DNA of 64,000 nucleotides from Streptomyces tuirus (GTDB lineage Bacteria; Actinomycetota; Actinomycetes; Streptomycetales; Streptomycetaceae), in NCBI GenBank assembly GCA_018195615.1, contig JAGTPG010000002.1, positions 1,116,001-1,180,000 of the forward strand, written 5' to 3'. Below are positions 47,871 through 56,590 of the stretch, in pieces. The number at the start of each line of letters is the position of its first letter. Position 1 is the stretch's first letter. A program made the position numbers and the translations under genes. The notes under the pieces are model-generated. The model searched no databases and had not been told where the DNA came from. It was given only the letters and a program-made list of their open reading frames with translations.

Positions 47871-48543
47871 CTAGGACGCGAACAGCCGTACAGGCCACCC
47901 CGCATGCACCTCCGCCCCGATCTCCAGCAACGGCGCCGACGCGGCGGGCAGGGCGTCGACCCCGTGGTCGACCACCCGCCGCGCCGCCTCCACCGCCCGG
48001 TCCACGACGTGGTCCACCTCGGGCGCCAGCCGGGCCAGGACCGCCGTCGCGTCGAAGGGGTCCAGGCTCAGCAACCGCACCGTCGCCGTGGCCGGTCCGC
48101 TCACGCTCTCGTACGCGGCGCAGTACGCCGCGTCGACCGGCCCCAGTCCCGCCGCCCGCGCCGCCAGCCCGAGGACCACCGGCTGATGCGCGCCCTTGGG
48201 GAACTCACGCCCCAGGGCGTCCAGTTCGGTAGACGGCCAGGTCGCGCGGGTGGCTCGCAACAGCTGCCGCCCCAGTTTGCGCGCGGCGACCCGCAGCGCG
48301 GGAGAGGGCGTACGGGCGTCCGCCGCACCGTCGAGCGCGACGGGATCGATCCCGAGCGCGGCAGCCGCCGCCAGACCCGCCGCCACCAGCCCCGCCGTGT
48401 GCAACCGCCCGCGGCAGAAGTCCGCCAGGCTCGCCGCCCCACTGATCCGTCCCGCCTTGACGGCCGCTTCGGCCCGCCGGAGTGGGCGTGCCCACCGGCG
48501 GGAAGCGGCCGTCGGCCAGGACGAGAAGCGCAGCACGTGACAT
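47871..48543 (-). CDS. ureF: Urease accessory protein UreF (two frameshifts)
   Basis: 224 aa after repair, helical. The start [24 protein letters not shown] (ATG 48543) becomes continuous with [17 protein letters not shown] once bases at 48500-48502 and 48473-48475 are restored. The C-terminus is [18 protein letters not shown]. UreF gates UreG GTPase activity. 10 bp after ureC. Confidence 0.92.
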
Positions 48544-48553
48544 CAGAGCCGCC

Positions 48554-50270
48554 TCAGAACAGGAAGTACCGCTGGGCCATCGGCAGTTCGGCCGCCGGTG
48601 TCGCCTCGACCAGCTCCCCCTCGATGTGCACCGCGAAGCTGTCGGGATCGACCCGTACCTCCGGCCGCGCGTCGTTCTCCCGCATGTCGGCCTTGGTGAC
48701 CCCGCGCGTCGACTCGATCGCCACGAACCGCTTGCCCAGGCCCAGCCGCTCCGGCAGCCCGTCCTCGACGGCCAGGGGGCGACGAAGTTCACGGAGTTGG
48801 CGGCCGGTGCCCGCCCGATCGCCCCGTACATCGGGCGCGGCAGGATCGGCTGCGGGGTGGGGATCGAGGCGTTGGCGTCGCCCATCTGCGCGTACGCGAT
48901 CTGCCCGCCCTTGATGACGAGCTGCGGCTTCACGCCGAAGAACGCCGGCTCCCACAGCACCAGGTCGGCCAGCTTGCCGCTCTCCACCGACCCGATCTCC
49001 CGGGCCAGGCCCTGGCGAGGGCCGGGTTGATCGTGTACTTGGCGACATAGCGACGTACGCGATGGTTGTCGGCCCGCCCGTCCCGGGGAGCGCGCCCGGC
49101 GGCGCTTCATCACGTGCGCGGTCTGCCAGGTCCGCATGACGACCTCGCCCACGCGCCCCATGGCCTGGGAGTCGGAGGAGATGATCGAGATGGCGCCCAG
49201 GTCGTGCAGCACATCTTCGGCGCCGATGGTGGACGGCCGGATCCGGGACTCGGCGAAGGCCAGGTCCTCCGGCACGGCCGGGTTCAGGTGGTGGCACACC
49301 ATCAGCATGTCGAGGTGTTCCTCGGCGGTGTTGACGGTGAACGGCCGGGTGGGGTTCGTGGAGCTCGGCAGCACGTACGACTCGGAGACCACGGTCATGA
49401 TGTCCGGCGCGTGCCCGCCGCCCGCGCCCTCGGTGTGGTACGCGTGGATGCCCCGACCCGCGATCGCGGCCAGCGTGTCGCCGACGAACCCGGCCTCGTT
49501 GAGGGTGTCCGTGTGGATGGCGACCTGGATGCCCGTCTGCTCGGCGACGGTCAGCGAGGCGTCGATGACGGCCGGGGTGGAGCCCCAGTCCTCGTGCAGT
49601 TTCAGGCCGAGCGCGCCGCCCGGATCTGGGACAGCATCGCCTCGTGCGAGACGGTGTTGCCCTTGCCCAGCAGGCCGATGTTGAGGGGGTGGGCCTCCAT
49701 CGCCTCCAGCATCCGGGCCAGATGCCAGGGTCCGGGGGTCACCGTGGTGGCCTTGGAGCCCTCGGCCGGGCCCGTGCCGCCGCCGACGAGCGTCGTGATG
49801 CCCGAGGCCAGTGCCTCGTCCGCGATCTGCGGGCAGATGAAGTGGACGTGCGCGTCGATCGCACCGGCCGTGAGGATCCGCCCGTTGCCGGCGATGACCT
49901 CGGTCTCCGGGCCGATGACGAGGTCCGGGTGCACGCCGTCCATGGTGTCGGGGTTTCCGGCCTTGCCGATGCCGGTGATCCGCCCGTCGCGGATGCCGAC
50001 GTCGGCCTTGACGATGCCCCAGTGGTCGATGACGACCGCGCCGGTGATGACGGTGTCCGGCGTGCCCTCCGCGCGGGTGGCACGCGCCTGGCCCATGGAC
50101 TCGCGGATGACCTTGCCGCCGCCGAAGACTGCCTCGTCACCGGCGAGCCCGGGGCCGCCCGAGCGGTCCTCCTCGATCTCGACCAGCAGGTCGGTGTCGG
50201 CGAGCCGGATCCGGTCGCCGGTCGTCGGGCCGAACAGGTCGGCGTACGCGGCACGTGAGATCTCAGGCAT
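48554..50270 (-). CDS. ureC: Urease alpha subunit (five frameshifts)
   Basis: Catalytic subunit that hydrolyses urea to ammonia and carbamate. 573 aa after repair, the exact family length. Nickel site: [14 protein letters not shown] (two His); carbamylated Lys in the rebuilt [35 protein letters not shown] 50270 has GGAGG 8 nt upstream. Suspected single-base losses: about 49616, 49082-49084, 49095-49097, 49014-49015 and 48775-48779. Overlaps ureB by 8 bp. Confidence 0.96.
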
Positions 50271-50574
50271 CGAGGGCACCTCCGGTCTCCCCGCGCAGAC
50301 CGGGCACGACGCGGGCGCCGGTGAGCGGAACGAGTTCGACGTCGACCGGGATCCCGGGTTCGAAGCGCACGGCCGTGCCGGCGGCGACGTTCAGCCGCTT
50401 GCCGCGCGCGGCGGCGCGGTCGAACTCCAGGCCGGGGTTGGCCTCGGCGAAGTGGTAGTGGGAGCCGACCTGGACGGGCCGGTCGGCGGCGTTGAGGACG
50501 GTGAGCCGGGTGATCTCGCGGCCCTCGTTGTAGGCAATCGGTTCGTCGGCGAAGAGGATCTCTCCGGGAATCAT
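50263..50574 (-). CDS. ureB: Urease beta subunit
   Basis: 103 aa, small structural subunit. [31 protein letters not shown] and [18 protein letters not shown] are typical. Frame intact. Start ATG 50574, 10 bp after ureA. Confidence 0.96.
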   Translation of the reverse strand: MIPGEILFADEPIAYNEGREITRLTVLNAADRPVQVGSHYHFAEANPGLEFDRAAARGKRLNVAAGTAVRFEPGIPVDVELVPLTGARVVPGLRGETGGALDA

Positions 50575-50584
50575 CGGGACCCTC

Positions 50585-50885
50585 TCAGACGATCGGCTCG
50601 TGGACGGTGACCAGCTTGGTGCCATCCGGAAGGTGGCCTCGACCTGGACGTCGTGGATCATCTCCGGGACGCCCTCCATGACGTCGTCCCGGGTGAGCAG
50701 CTTGCGTCCGGACGCCATGAGTTCGGCGACCGTACGGCCGTCGCGGGCGCCTTCGAGGATGTGCGACGTGATGAGGGCGACGGCCTCGGGGTGGTTGAGC
50801 CTGAGGCCGCGGGCCCGGCGCTTCTCGGCCACGTCGGCCGCCACGTGGATCAGCAGTCGCTCTTGCTCGTGCGGGTCAGCTGCAC
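50585..50885 (-). CDS. ureA: Urease gamma subunit (two frameshifts)
   Basis: 100 aa after repair, first gene of the operon. [43 protein letters not shown] and the restored end [15 protein letters not shown]. Start GTG 50885. Bases appear to be missing at 50873-50875 (third to fourth codon) and 50628-50629. The 114 bp upstream hold the promoter and no obvious palindrome. Confidence 0.95.
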
Positions 50886-50999
50886 GTCCCACCTCACAGT
50901 CCTCGCTCCGGACCGTGCGGGGCCCGGTTGCCGCAGCCACGGGCAAAGTGCCAGGTGGCGTGTGGATCGGCAGGCTAATTGGACCGCGTTTCGAGCACG

Positions 51000-51646
51000 T
51001 TAACCAAGCTGTGATCCATCGGTCGCCGCGTGGTCGTCCGGCATGCTCATCAGCGCCCGCAGGCCGTCCCGGAGGACCTCGACCGGGGCGGGTCCGAAGA
51101 GGGACTGCTGTGCGACGAACCCGAGCACGGCGGCGATCATCGTGCGGGCCACATGGTCCGGCGACACGTCCGCCCGCATCATCCCGGCCTTCTGGTAGCC
51201 CTCGACGATCGTCCCCAGGCCCCGCGGACCGAGTCGTACCCCTCCCTCAGGACGGCCGCCAGCTCGTCGTTGCGCAGGGTCTCCGTCCAGACCTGGACGA
51301 CGAGTCTCGGAAACGCGGGCCGGCCGTCGACGACCAGGGACTCGCGGGCGGCGAGCGTCCTGCCGAGGACGGAGGCGACGAGTTCGTCCGGTTTCGGGGG
51401 CGGACTCTGGCGCGCCGCCTCCTCGAAGGCCTCGCGGACCGAACCGAGCACCTCGGCGACGATCGCGCCGATCAGCTCCTCCTTGCCGCTGAAGTAGCGG
51501 TACACCGCGCCCGCCGAGAGGTCGACCTCCTTCAGGACGTCCTGCATGGACGTGGCGTGGAAGCCGTTGCGGGCGAAGCAGAGCGCGGCGCCGTCGAGGA
51601 TCTGGCGGCGGCGGGCGTCGAGATGTTCCTGGGACACGCGGGCCAT
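51000..51646 (-). CDS. TetR-family regulator (one frameshift)
   Basis: 215 aa. Helix-turn-helix [24 protein letters not shown]...[27 protein letters not shown]-terminal ligand domain. Start ATG 51646; a base is missing at 51213-51216. Divergent from a membrane-protein gene, with two near-identical 17-bp boxes between them that are its likely operators. Confidence 0.9.
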
Positions 51647-51659
51647 GGTCCACAACGTA

Positions 51660-51735
51660 AAACGAATATTCCTTCTTGACAAGGCGCGGCAGTCGGAGCA
51701 CGGTGAGCGGGAGAGGAAAAACGAACGATCCTTCT
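51660..51735. promoter_or_regulatory. Duplicated 17-bp box, candidate TetR operators
   Basis: AAACGAATATTCCTTCT (51660-51676) and AAACGAACGATCCTTCT (51719-51735) differ in only three central bases and stand in the same orientation 59 bp apart. The first contains the palindrome GAATATTC. They flank the divergent promoter region of the TetR and membrane-protein genes. Confidence 0.6.
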
Positions 51736-51770
51736 CTTTATCCGGCTTCCGCTGCTCCGAGGAGACCGTC

Positions 51771-52764
51771 ATGTCCCCAGCGTCAACCGCCGACTGATCG
51801 CGGTCGTCGTCCTCGTGCCCGTCCTCGCGGCCCTGGCCCTGTGGGCCTTCGCCTGGCCGGCCGCCCGCACCGCGCCGCGCGACCTGCCGCTGGGCGTGGC
51901 AGGGCCGCCCGCCGCGACGGCTCAGCTGGAGAGGGGACTGGAGGGGCACGAGGGCGCGTTCAAGATCCACCGTTACGCCGACGAGGCCGCGGCCCGGGGG
52001 GCCATCGAGGACCGGACCGTGTACGGCGCGGTCGTGGCCACGCCCCAGGGGCCCGAGCTGCTCACCGCGTCCGCCGCGGGGCCGGCCGTGGCCCAGTTGC
52101 TCCAGCAGGCCGTGACCCAGCAGGCCGCCACCGAGGGCACGCGGGTCCGGACGGTCGACGTGGTGCCCACCCCGGAGAGCGATCCGCGGGGCGCGGCTCT
52201 GAACGCCGCCGTGCTGCCCTCGCACTGGCCGGCATCGTGGCGGGCGCGGTGGTCACCGTGCTGGGCCTGCGCGGCGTCCGGGCCGTACTCGCACTGCTCG
52301 GCACCTCTGCCCTGGTGGGGATGGTCGCGGCCGGGATCGCGCACAGCTGGCTCGGGGTGCTCACGGGCGACTGGTGGGCGGAGGCCGCCGTGCTCGGACT
52401 GTCGACGCTGGCGGTCAGCGGCGCCGTGGCCGGTCTCGCCGCGCTGGTCGGCACCGTCGGCATCGGGATCGCCGGTGCGGTGGTGATGTTCCTCGGCAAC
52501 CCCTTCTCCGGCGCCGCCTCGGCACCCCAGATGCTGCCGGAGCCGGCCGGCGCGATCGGCCAGTGGCTGCCGCCCGGAGCGGGCACGACGCTGCTGCGCT
52601 CGGTGGCGTACTTCGACGGTGCGGCGGCGACCGGCCCCGCCCTGACCCTGACCTGGTGGGCGGCGCTGGGGCTGGGGGCCGCACTGCTCGGCGGTTCTCT
52701 CCGGGCACGGAAGACGGGCGACGAGCCCGCGGCCGACAGGCAGGAGCTCGCAGCGGTCGGCTGA
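51771..52764 (+). CDS. Integral membrane protein, YhgE-like transporter part (two frameshifts)
   Basis: About 331 aa. N-terminal helix (LIAVVVLVPVLAALALWAFAW), a large outside domain (about 30-150), then four or five helices (GIVAGAVVTVLGL, AVLALLGTSALVGMVAAG, AVLGLSTLAVSGAVAGLAALVG, WWAALGLGAALLG). This layout fits the YhgE/ABC-2 type membrane proteins. ATG 51771 has GAGGAG 6 nt upstream. Bases appear to be missing at 51775-51778 and 52217-52219. Probable target of the divergent TetR; export of a toxic compound is inferred. Confidence 0.75.
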
Positions 52765-52803
52765 CCGTCGCACACGCGGCAGAGTGACCGCGCAGAAAAA
52801 CGA

Positions 52804-52839
52804 CCGTGCATCCCCGCCGCGACGGACGGGGGTGCACGG
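52804..52839. terminator. Hairpin terminator between converging genes
   Basis: Arms CCGTGCATCCCC and GGGGGTGCACGG pair with one G-U. On the minus strand a GTTTTT run follows, so it serves the antitoxin gene; on the plus strand CCTTTC follows. Confidence 0.7.
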
Positions 52840-52862
52840 CCTTTCGGCTGCCCGCCGACGGG

Positions 52863-53149
52863 CTACGTCGGGCTGGCTCCCCGGTGCTGCGCCGCGATGC
52901 CGAACCGCTGCCGTTCGCCAGGAGCGGAGGCGACCTCGCGAACCGTGGAGACCGCGCTGATCACCTGCTCCTCCGCGGGCTCCGCGAGGTCCTGGGCCTC
53001 TTCGAGTCGCCGCAGGTCATCGGCGGAGACGAGGGCGACGAGGGCTTGCCGTGCCGGGTGACGACGACACGCTCACCGGCGTACACCACGCGGTTGATCA
53101 GGTCGGCGAGCTCAGCCCTGGCTTGCGTCACCGGAATCTCGTAGGCCAT
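52863..53149 (-). CDS. Phd/YefM-family antitoxin, no toxin partner (one frameshift)
   Basis: 95 aa after repair. [21 protein letters not shown] is the Phd/YefM DNA-binding start; [26 protein letters not shown] follows once a base is restored at 53042-53044. Such proteins repress their own promoter and neutralise a toxin of the Doc/YoeB kind. No toxin gene lies on either side, so it may be orphaned or act at a distance. The upstream region has ACGTACGT and TGTACATTTTTTACA palindromic stretches. Confidence 0.82.
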
Positions 53150-53196
53150 ACGTCCATCATAACGTCACGTACGTCCTGTACATTTTTTACAGAGAT

Positions 53197-53216
53197 AGCC
53201 GTCGCCGGAGACGGCT
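53197..53216 (+). promoter_or_regulatory. Leader hairpin before the clpP-like gene
   Basis: AGCCGTC-GCCGGA-GACGGCT, 7-bp arms, 24 nt before the ATG and just ahead of GAGGAGGGG. Could affect translation of clpP. Confidence 0.35.
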
Positions 53217-53239
53217 CTGCCCGCGAGGAGGGGTTCACC

Positions 53240-53874
53240 ATGACCCGACCGTCCGCCCGTTACGTGCTGCCCGAGTTCACCGAACGCACGGGGTCCGGGC
53301 AACGGACGATGGATCCGTACTCGAAGCTCCTGGAGGAGCGGATCGTCTTCCTCGGGACGCCGGTGGACGAGACCTCGGCGAACGACGTGATGGCCCAGTT
53401 CATGTACCTCGAACACGAGGCCCCGGACCGCGACATCTCGCTCTACATCAACTCCCCCGGCGGCACCTTCCACGCGATGACGGCCGTCTACGACACGATG
53501 CAGTACGTCAACTGCGACGTGGAGACGATCTGCCTGGGCCAGGCCGGCGCCGCCGCCTCCGTGCTGCTGGCGGCGGGCACGCCCGGCAAGCGATCCGTGC
53601 TGCCGGACGCGCGACTGGTGATCCATCAGCCCGCGCTGCCCGAGCCGGTCCATGGCCAGGCCAGCGATCTGGCGATCCAGGCGGACGAGTTGACGCGCAT
53701 CCGGACCCGCATGGAGGACCTGCTCGCGCGGCACACGGGCCGCACCCGGAGCAGGTGAGCGCGGACATCGAACGCGACAAGATCCTCACCGCCCAGGAGG
53801 CGGTGGAGTACGGCCTGGTCGACCGGATCGTCCCCCACCGCAAGGCCACCCTGGCCCCGCCGACCGGAAGGTGA
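53240..53874 (+). CDS. ClpP-family protease subunit, atypical active site (one frameshift)
   Basis: 211 aa after repair (a C missing at 53745-53747). ClpP fold: [43 protein letters not shown] (His), and [23 protein letters not shown] (Asp). The nucleophile region reads [14 protein letters not shown] where canonical ClpP has GQAAS: the catalytic Ser position is Ala, and a Ser stands three residues later. It may be a non-catalytic subunit that joins another ClpP. ATG 53240 has GAGGAGGGG upstream. The paralog role in Streptomyces is unknown. Confidence 0.85.
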
Positions 53875-53881
53875 GCCGCCG

Positions 53882-54241
53882 GTGCTTCCGCCCGAACTGC
53901 CGCCCCTGCCCGCGCTGACCCGTGCCGAGGCGGAGTTGATCGACCGTTACCTCGAGGTCGTCGACCTGCTCGGCCGGATCAACCCGGCCCTGGACGGCGA
54001 CACCTACCGTGGACTGCGCGCCGCCCAGGCCCTGGTCGCCAAGTCGATCGCGCTGCGCGACGCACTGACCCTGATGCACCAGCGGGGCGAGACGGAACTG
54101 CACGCCGCCACCCTGGCCAGAGCGCTGCGGGTGCTGGACGGCGAACGGCGCACGGCCCGCCTCACACTGCCCCGGAATCCGTCAGTTGACGCGGAACCAT
54201 CGGCCCGGATGCTCGTTCTGTCGACGAGCGTCCGGGCCTGA
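53882..54241 (+). CDS. Hypothetical protein linked to ClpP
   Basis: 119 aa, helical (LTRAEAELIDRYLEVVDLLGRI, YRGLRAAQALVAKSIALRDALTLM, AATLARALRVLDGERR). No membrane segment. It starts (GTG 53882) 7 bp after clpP, so it is probably cotranscribed. The C-terminal 20 residues look unlike the rest; one missing C near 54173-54176 would instead give a stop at 54189. A similar loss near 53881 would allow a start overlapping clpP. Family not recognised. Confidence 0.6.
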   Translation: MLPPELPPLPALTRAEAELIDRYLEVVDLLGRINPALDGDTYRGLRAAQALVAKSIALRDALTLMHQRGETELHAATLARALRVLDGERRTARLTLPRNPSVDAEPSARMLVLSTSVRA

Positions 54242-54500
54242 GTCGAAACGGACCAAATGACGTACCCCTGTTCGGAGTAGACGGGACACCAATTTTTGGA
54301 CCGTATCGGTTGCGCAACGCGCGTGACCGGAGGGCGGAATGGGACGTTCCATCGCTGGTCCGAGGGTCCACGGGCCAGTGGACGGTGGTTCGAACACTGG
54401 CGTGTCCACCCGAACGGGTGAGTGGTGAGTAACAACACAAATCCCAGGTTCGGTTGGGATTTCCGGACATCCATGAGCCAAGATCCCTGACTGACGACAA
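54242..54500 (+). ncRNA. Structured noncoding region upstream of the riboswitch
   Basis: No gene is present. Three hairpins occur in sequence: GTCCAC-GGGCCA-GTGGAC (54366-54383), CACCCG-AA-CGGGTG (54407-54420) and AAATCCCA-GGTTCGGT-TGGGATTT (54439-54462). A 10-bp GTTGCGCAAC palindrome lies near 54309. It may be a separate small RNA ended by the hairpin at 54501, or a long leader. Identity unproven. Confidence 0.4.
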
Positions 54501-54521
54501 GCCCCGCCACAGCGGCGGGGC
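54501..54521 (+). terminator. GCCCCGCC hairpin upstream of the riboswitch
   Basis: GCCCCGCC-ACAGC-GGCGGGGC, 8-bp arms, 50 nt before the riboswitch. No T-run. It may separate an upstream transcript from the riboswitch message, or be part of the leader fold. Confidence 0.5.
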
Positions 54522-54569
54522 GGTCCGGGCGGACGCCGAGTCCTGCCGCCGCCCGGATGACCGGTCGAC

Positions 54570-54732
54570 AGGAGTGGATCGGCAGGAGTGGAGGACCCAA
54601 GCACGACGGGTCGCCGGGACGGTCACGCCATGACCGGGTCCGAGCAGCCCTTGGGGTGAAGCCGCGTCAGCGGCCGGGCAACTTCGCCAGCCCGAATCCG
54701 ACAGGTCATCCTTCACAGGCGGCTGACGAAGG
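54570..54732 (+). promoter_or_regulatory. ydaO-yuaA (c-di-AMP) riboswitch
   Basis: The conserved blocks of this class are present in order: GGCAGGAGTGGAGGACCCAA (54581-54600), CTTGGGGTGAAGCC (54650-54663), GCCGGGCAAC (54673-54682) and the signature CCCGAATCCGACAG (54691-54704), ending just before the hydrolase ribosome binding site. This class binds cyclic di-AMP and, in actinobacteria, usually turns off cell-wall hydrolase genes when the signal is high. The gene downstream is exactly that type. Confidence 0.92.
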
Positions 54733-54739
54733 GTTGCGC

Positions 54740-55212
54740 ATGACTGCGCTCAATCGTGTCCCGTCGCTCATGGTCCGGGCCGGTACGGCCTCGGCCCTCA
54801 CCATCGCCGCCGTGGGCGGCTCGATCGTGGCTCCCGGCTTCTCCTCCGAGGCGGCGGCAGCCACGCCTGCGACGAAGGCACTCCAGATAGCGGCCTCGAA
54901 GAAGGGTTCGCCCTACAAGTACGGCGCCACCGGGCCGCACAGGTTCGACTGCTCCGGCCTCACGCTGTACTCGTTCAAGAAGGCGGGCAAGAAACTGCCC
55001 CGCACGGCCGCCCAGCAGTACAACAAGACGCGCCACATCTCCGCCAAGAGCCGCAAGGCGGGAGACCTGGTGTTCTTCCACTCGGGCCGGAACGTGTACC
55101 ACGTCGGTATCTACGCGGGTAAGAACAAGCTCTGGCACGCCCCAAGACCGGGGACGTGGTGCGGCTGCAGAAGATCTGGACCAAGAGCGTCTGGTACGGG
55201 CGCGTGAAGTGA
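54740..55212 (+). CDS. Secreted NlpC/P60 cell-wall hydrolase (one frameshift)
   Basis: 157 aa after repair. Signal peptide to about residue 40 (RAGTASALTIAAVGGSIVAPGFSSEAAAA). Catalytic Cys in FDCSGLT, His in VYHVGIYAG, third residue in LWHAPKTG. A Cys endopeptidase cutting peptidoglycan peptide stems. A C is missing at 55140-55143, without which the last 20 residues are wrong. ATG 54740 has GAAGGG upstream. Controlled by the c-di-AMP riboswitch in its leader. Confidence 0.92.
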
Positions 55213-55217
55213 TCCGC

Positions 55218-55258
55218 CCGGCGTGCGGCGGCGCTTCTGACGCGCCGCCGCACGCCGG
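55218..55258 (+). terminator. Strong hairpin terminator after the hydrolase gene
   Basis: Perfect 17-bp arms (CCGGCGTGCGGCGGCGC and its complement) flank a 7-nt loop, 6 bp after the stop. Confidence 0.85.
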
Positions 55259-55294
55259 AGCGTGACATGGGCTCAAGTGGTTACCCGTCATCCC

Positions 55295-55935
55295 ATGGCC
55301 GAGCACCGTCCCTGCACCGCACGCGGCGAGACGCCGCTGCAGCGCGCCGACCGCAACTTCGTCGAGCTGCTCCAGGAACTCCGGGTCACCCAGACGGGCG
55401 TACAGATCCTCTTCGCGTTCCTGTTGTCGCTGGCCTTCACCTCGCGCTTCGGCTCCCTCGACGCCTTCCAGCGCGTCATCTACGTCGTGACGCTGCTGCT
55501 GGCGGTCCTGGCCGCGGCGCTGTTCACCGCGCCGGCCGCCCTGCACCGCTCGCTCTTCCAGCAGGGCGCCAAGCCGCGCATCGTGCAGGTCTCCTCCCGC
55601 CTGGCCACCACCGGGCTGATCGTGCTGGTGTTCGCGTTCAGCGGTTCCGTGCTGCTGGTGGTGGATGTGACGACCGGCCGGACCGGTGGGATCGTCGCGG
55701 GTGCGGCGACCTTCCTGGTCTGTGTCGGCCTGTGGGGGCTGCTCCCCGGCTCGTGCGGCGGGCGGGGCCGCGCGACGAGACGAACGGCGCCGCCGACGCC
55801 CCCGAAGCTTCCGCCCAGGAACCGGCGCCCCAGGGCACGGTCAGGATCCCCGCACCGCTGCGCGACACCCTCAGGCAGCCGTCAGCGGTTCGAGGAGGAG
55901 CAGCACACCGAGAAGCGTCAGCGCGCCGCCGGTGA
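55295..55935 (+). CDS. DUF6328 family membrane protein (one frameshift)
   Basis: About 213 aa. N-terminal ADRNFVELLQELRVTQTGVQILFAFLL is the family hallmark, then about four membrane helices. A C is missing at 55744-55747; beyond it the frame continues to a stop at 55935, overlapping the converging LysE gene by 65 bp, which is long and may hide a further error. Start ATG 55295; no strong ribosome binding site. Function unknown. Confidence 0.72.
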
Positions 55936-56497
55936 CGCCCTCGACGGCCCGGACGGCCCGCGGCTGCCGCAGCCACCGGCCGAGGCGGTCCACCAGCAGG
56001 GCCACGGCCGGGAACCACAGCAGGGCGAGAACCACCACGATCAGTGCCAGCAGCAGCGTGCGGGGCAGCGCGGGACCGCCCGCGGGCACGAACTGCGGCA
56101 ACAGGCTGAGGAAGGTGATGGGCGCCTTCGGATTCAGGGCGTTCGTGACGAACCCCTGCCGCAGGGGACGCGCGGTGGATCCGGCGGCGTCGGCGACCGG
56201 GGCACGGGACCCGGGCCGGAGCAGCGACGACAGTGTCCGCACCCCCAGGTACAGGACATAGCCACCGCCGAGCAGTTGGAGCGCCCGGAACAGCGCGGGC
56301 ACGGCGGACAGCACCGCGGCGACCCCCGCCACCGCCAGTGCCGTGTGCAGGAGCAGCCCGCCCGCGATGCCGAGCGCGCAGGCGACGCCGGCCCGGCGGG
56401 AGACCAGGGCGTGGTGCACGACGACGGTGAAGTCGGCGCCCGGCATGGCGACCATGCCCGCCGCCACTGCGGTGAAGGCGATGAGTTGTGCGTCCAT
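55871..56497 (-). CDS. LysE/RhtB-family amino acid exporter
   Basis: 208 aa, six helices. Family signatures: LIAFTAVAAGMVAMPGADF and GFVTNALNPKAPITFLSLLPQFV. Exports an amino acid or related compound; divergent LysR gene suggests induction by that compound. Frame intact. Confidence 0.92.
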   Translation of the reverse strand: MDAQLIAFTAVAAGMVAMPGADFTVVVHHALVSRRAGVACALGIAGGLLLHTALAVAGVAAVLSAVPALFRALQLLGGGYVLYLGVRTLSSLLRPGSRAPVADAAGSTARPLRQGFVTNALNPKAPITFLSLLPQFVPAGGPALPRTLLLALIVVVLALLWFPAVALLVDRLGRWLRQPRAVRAVEGVTGGALTLLGVLLLLEPLTAA

Positions 56498-56590
56498 GCG
56501 GGCCAGCCTGCCGGTCCCGGGCCTTCAGCAGGTATGTCGAATAGTCTGGGGCAGCCTTAAGCATCGCTTTGGTCTGTGGAGGTCCGCGGC

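Noticed and set aside
53165-53734. Minus-strand ORF opposite clpP
   Set aside because: Antisense shadow; no motif and no start signal.
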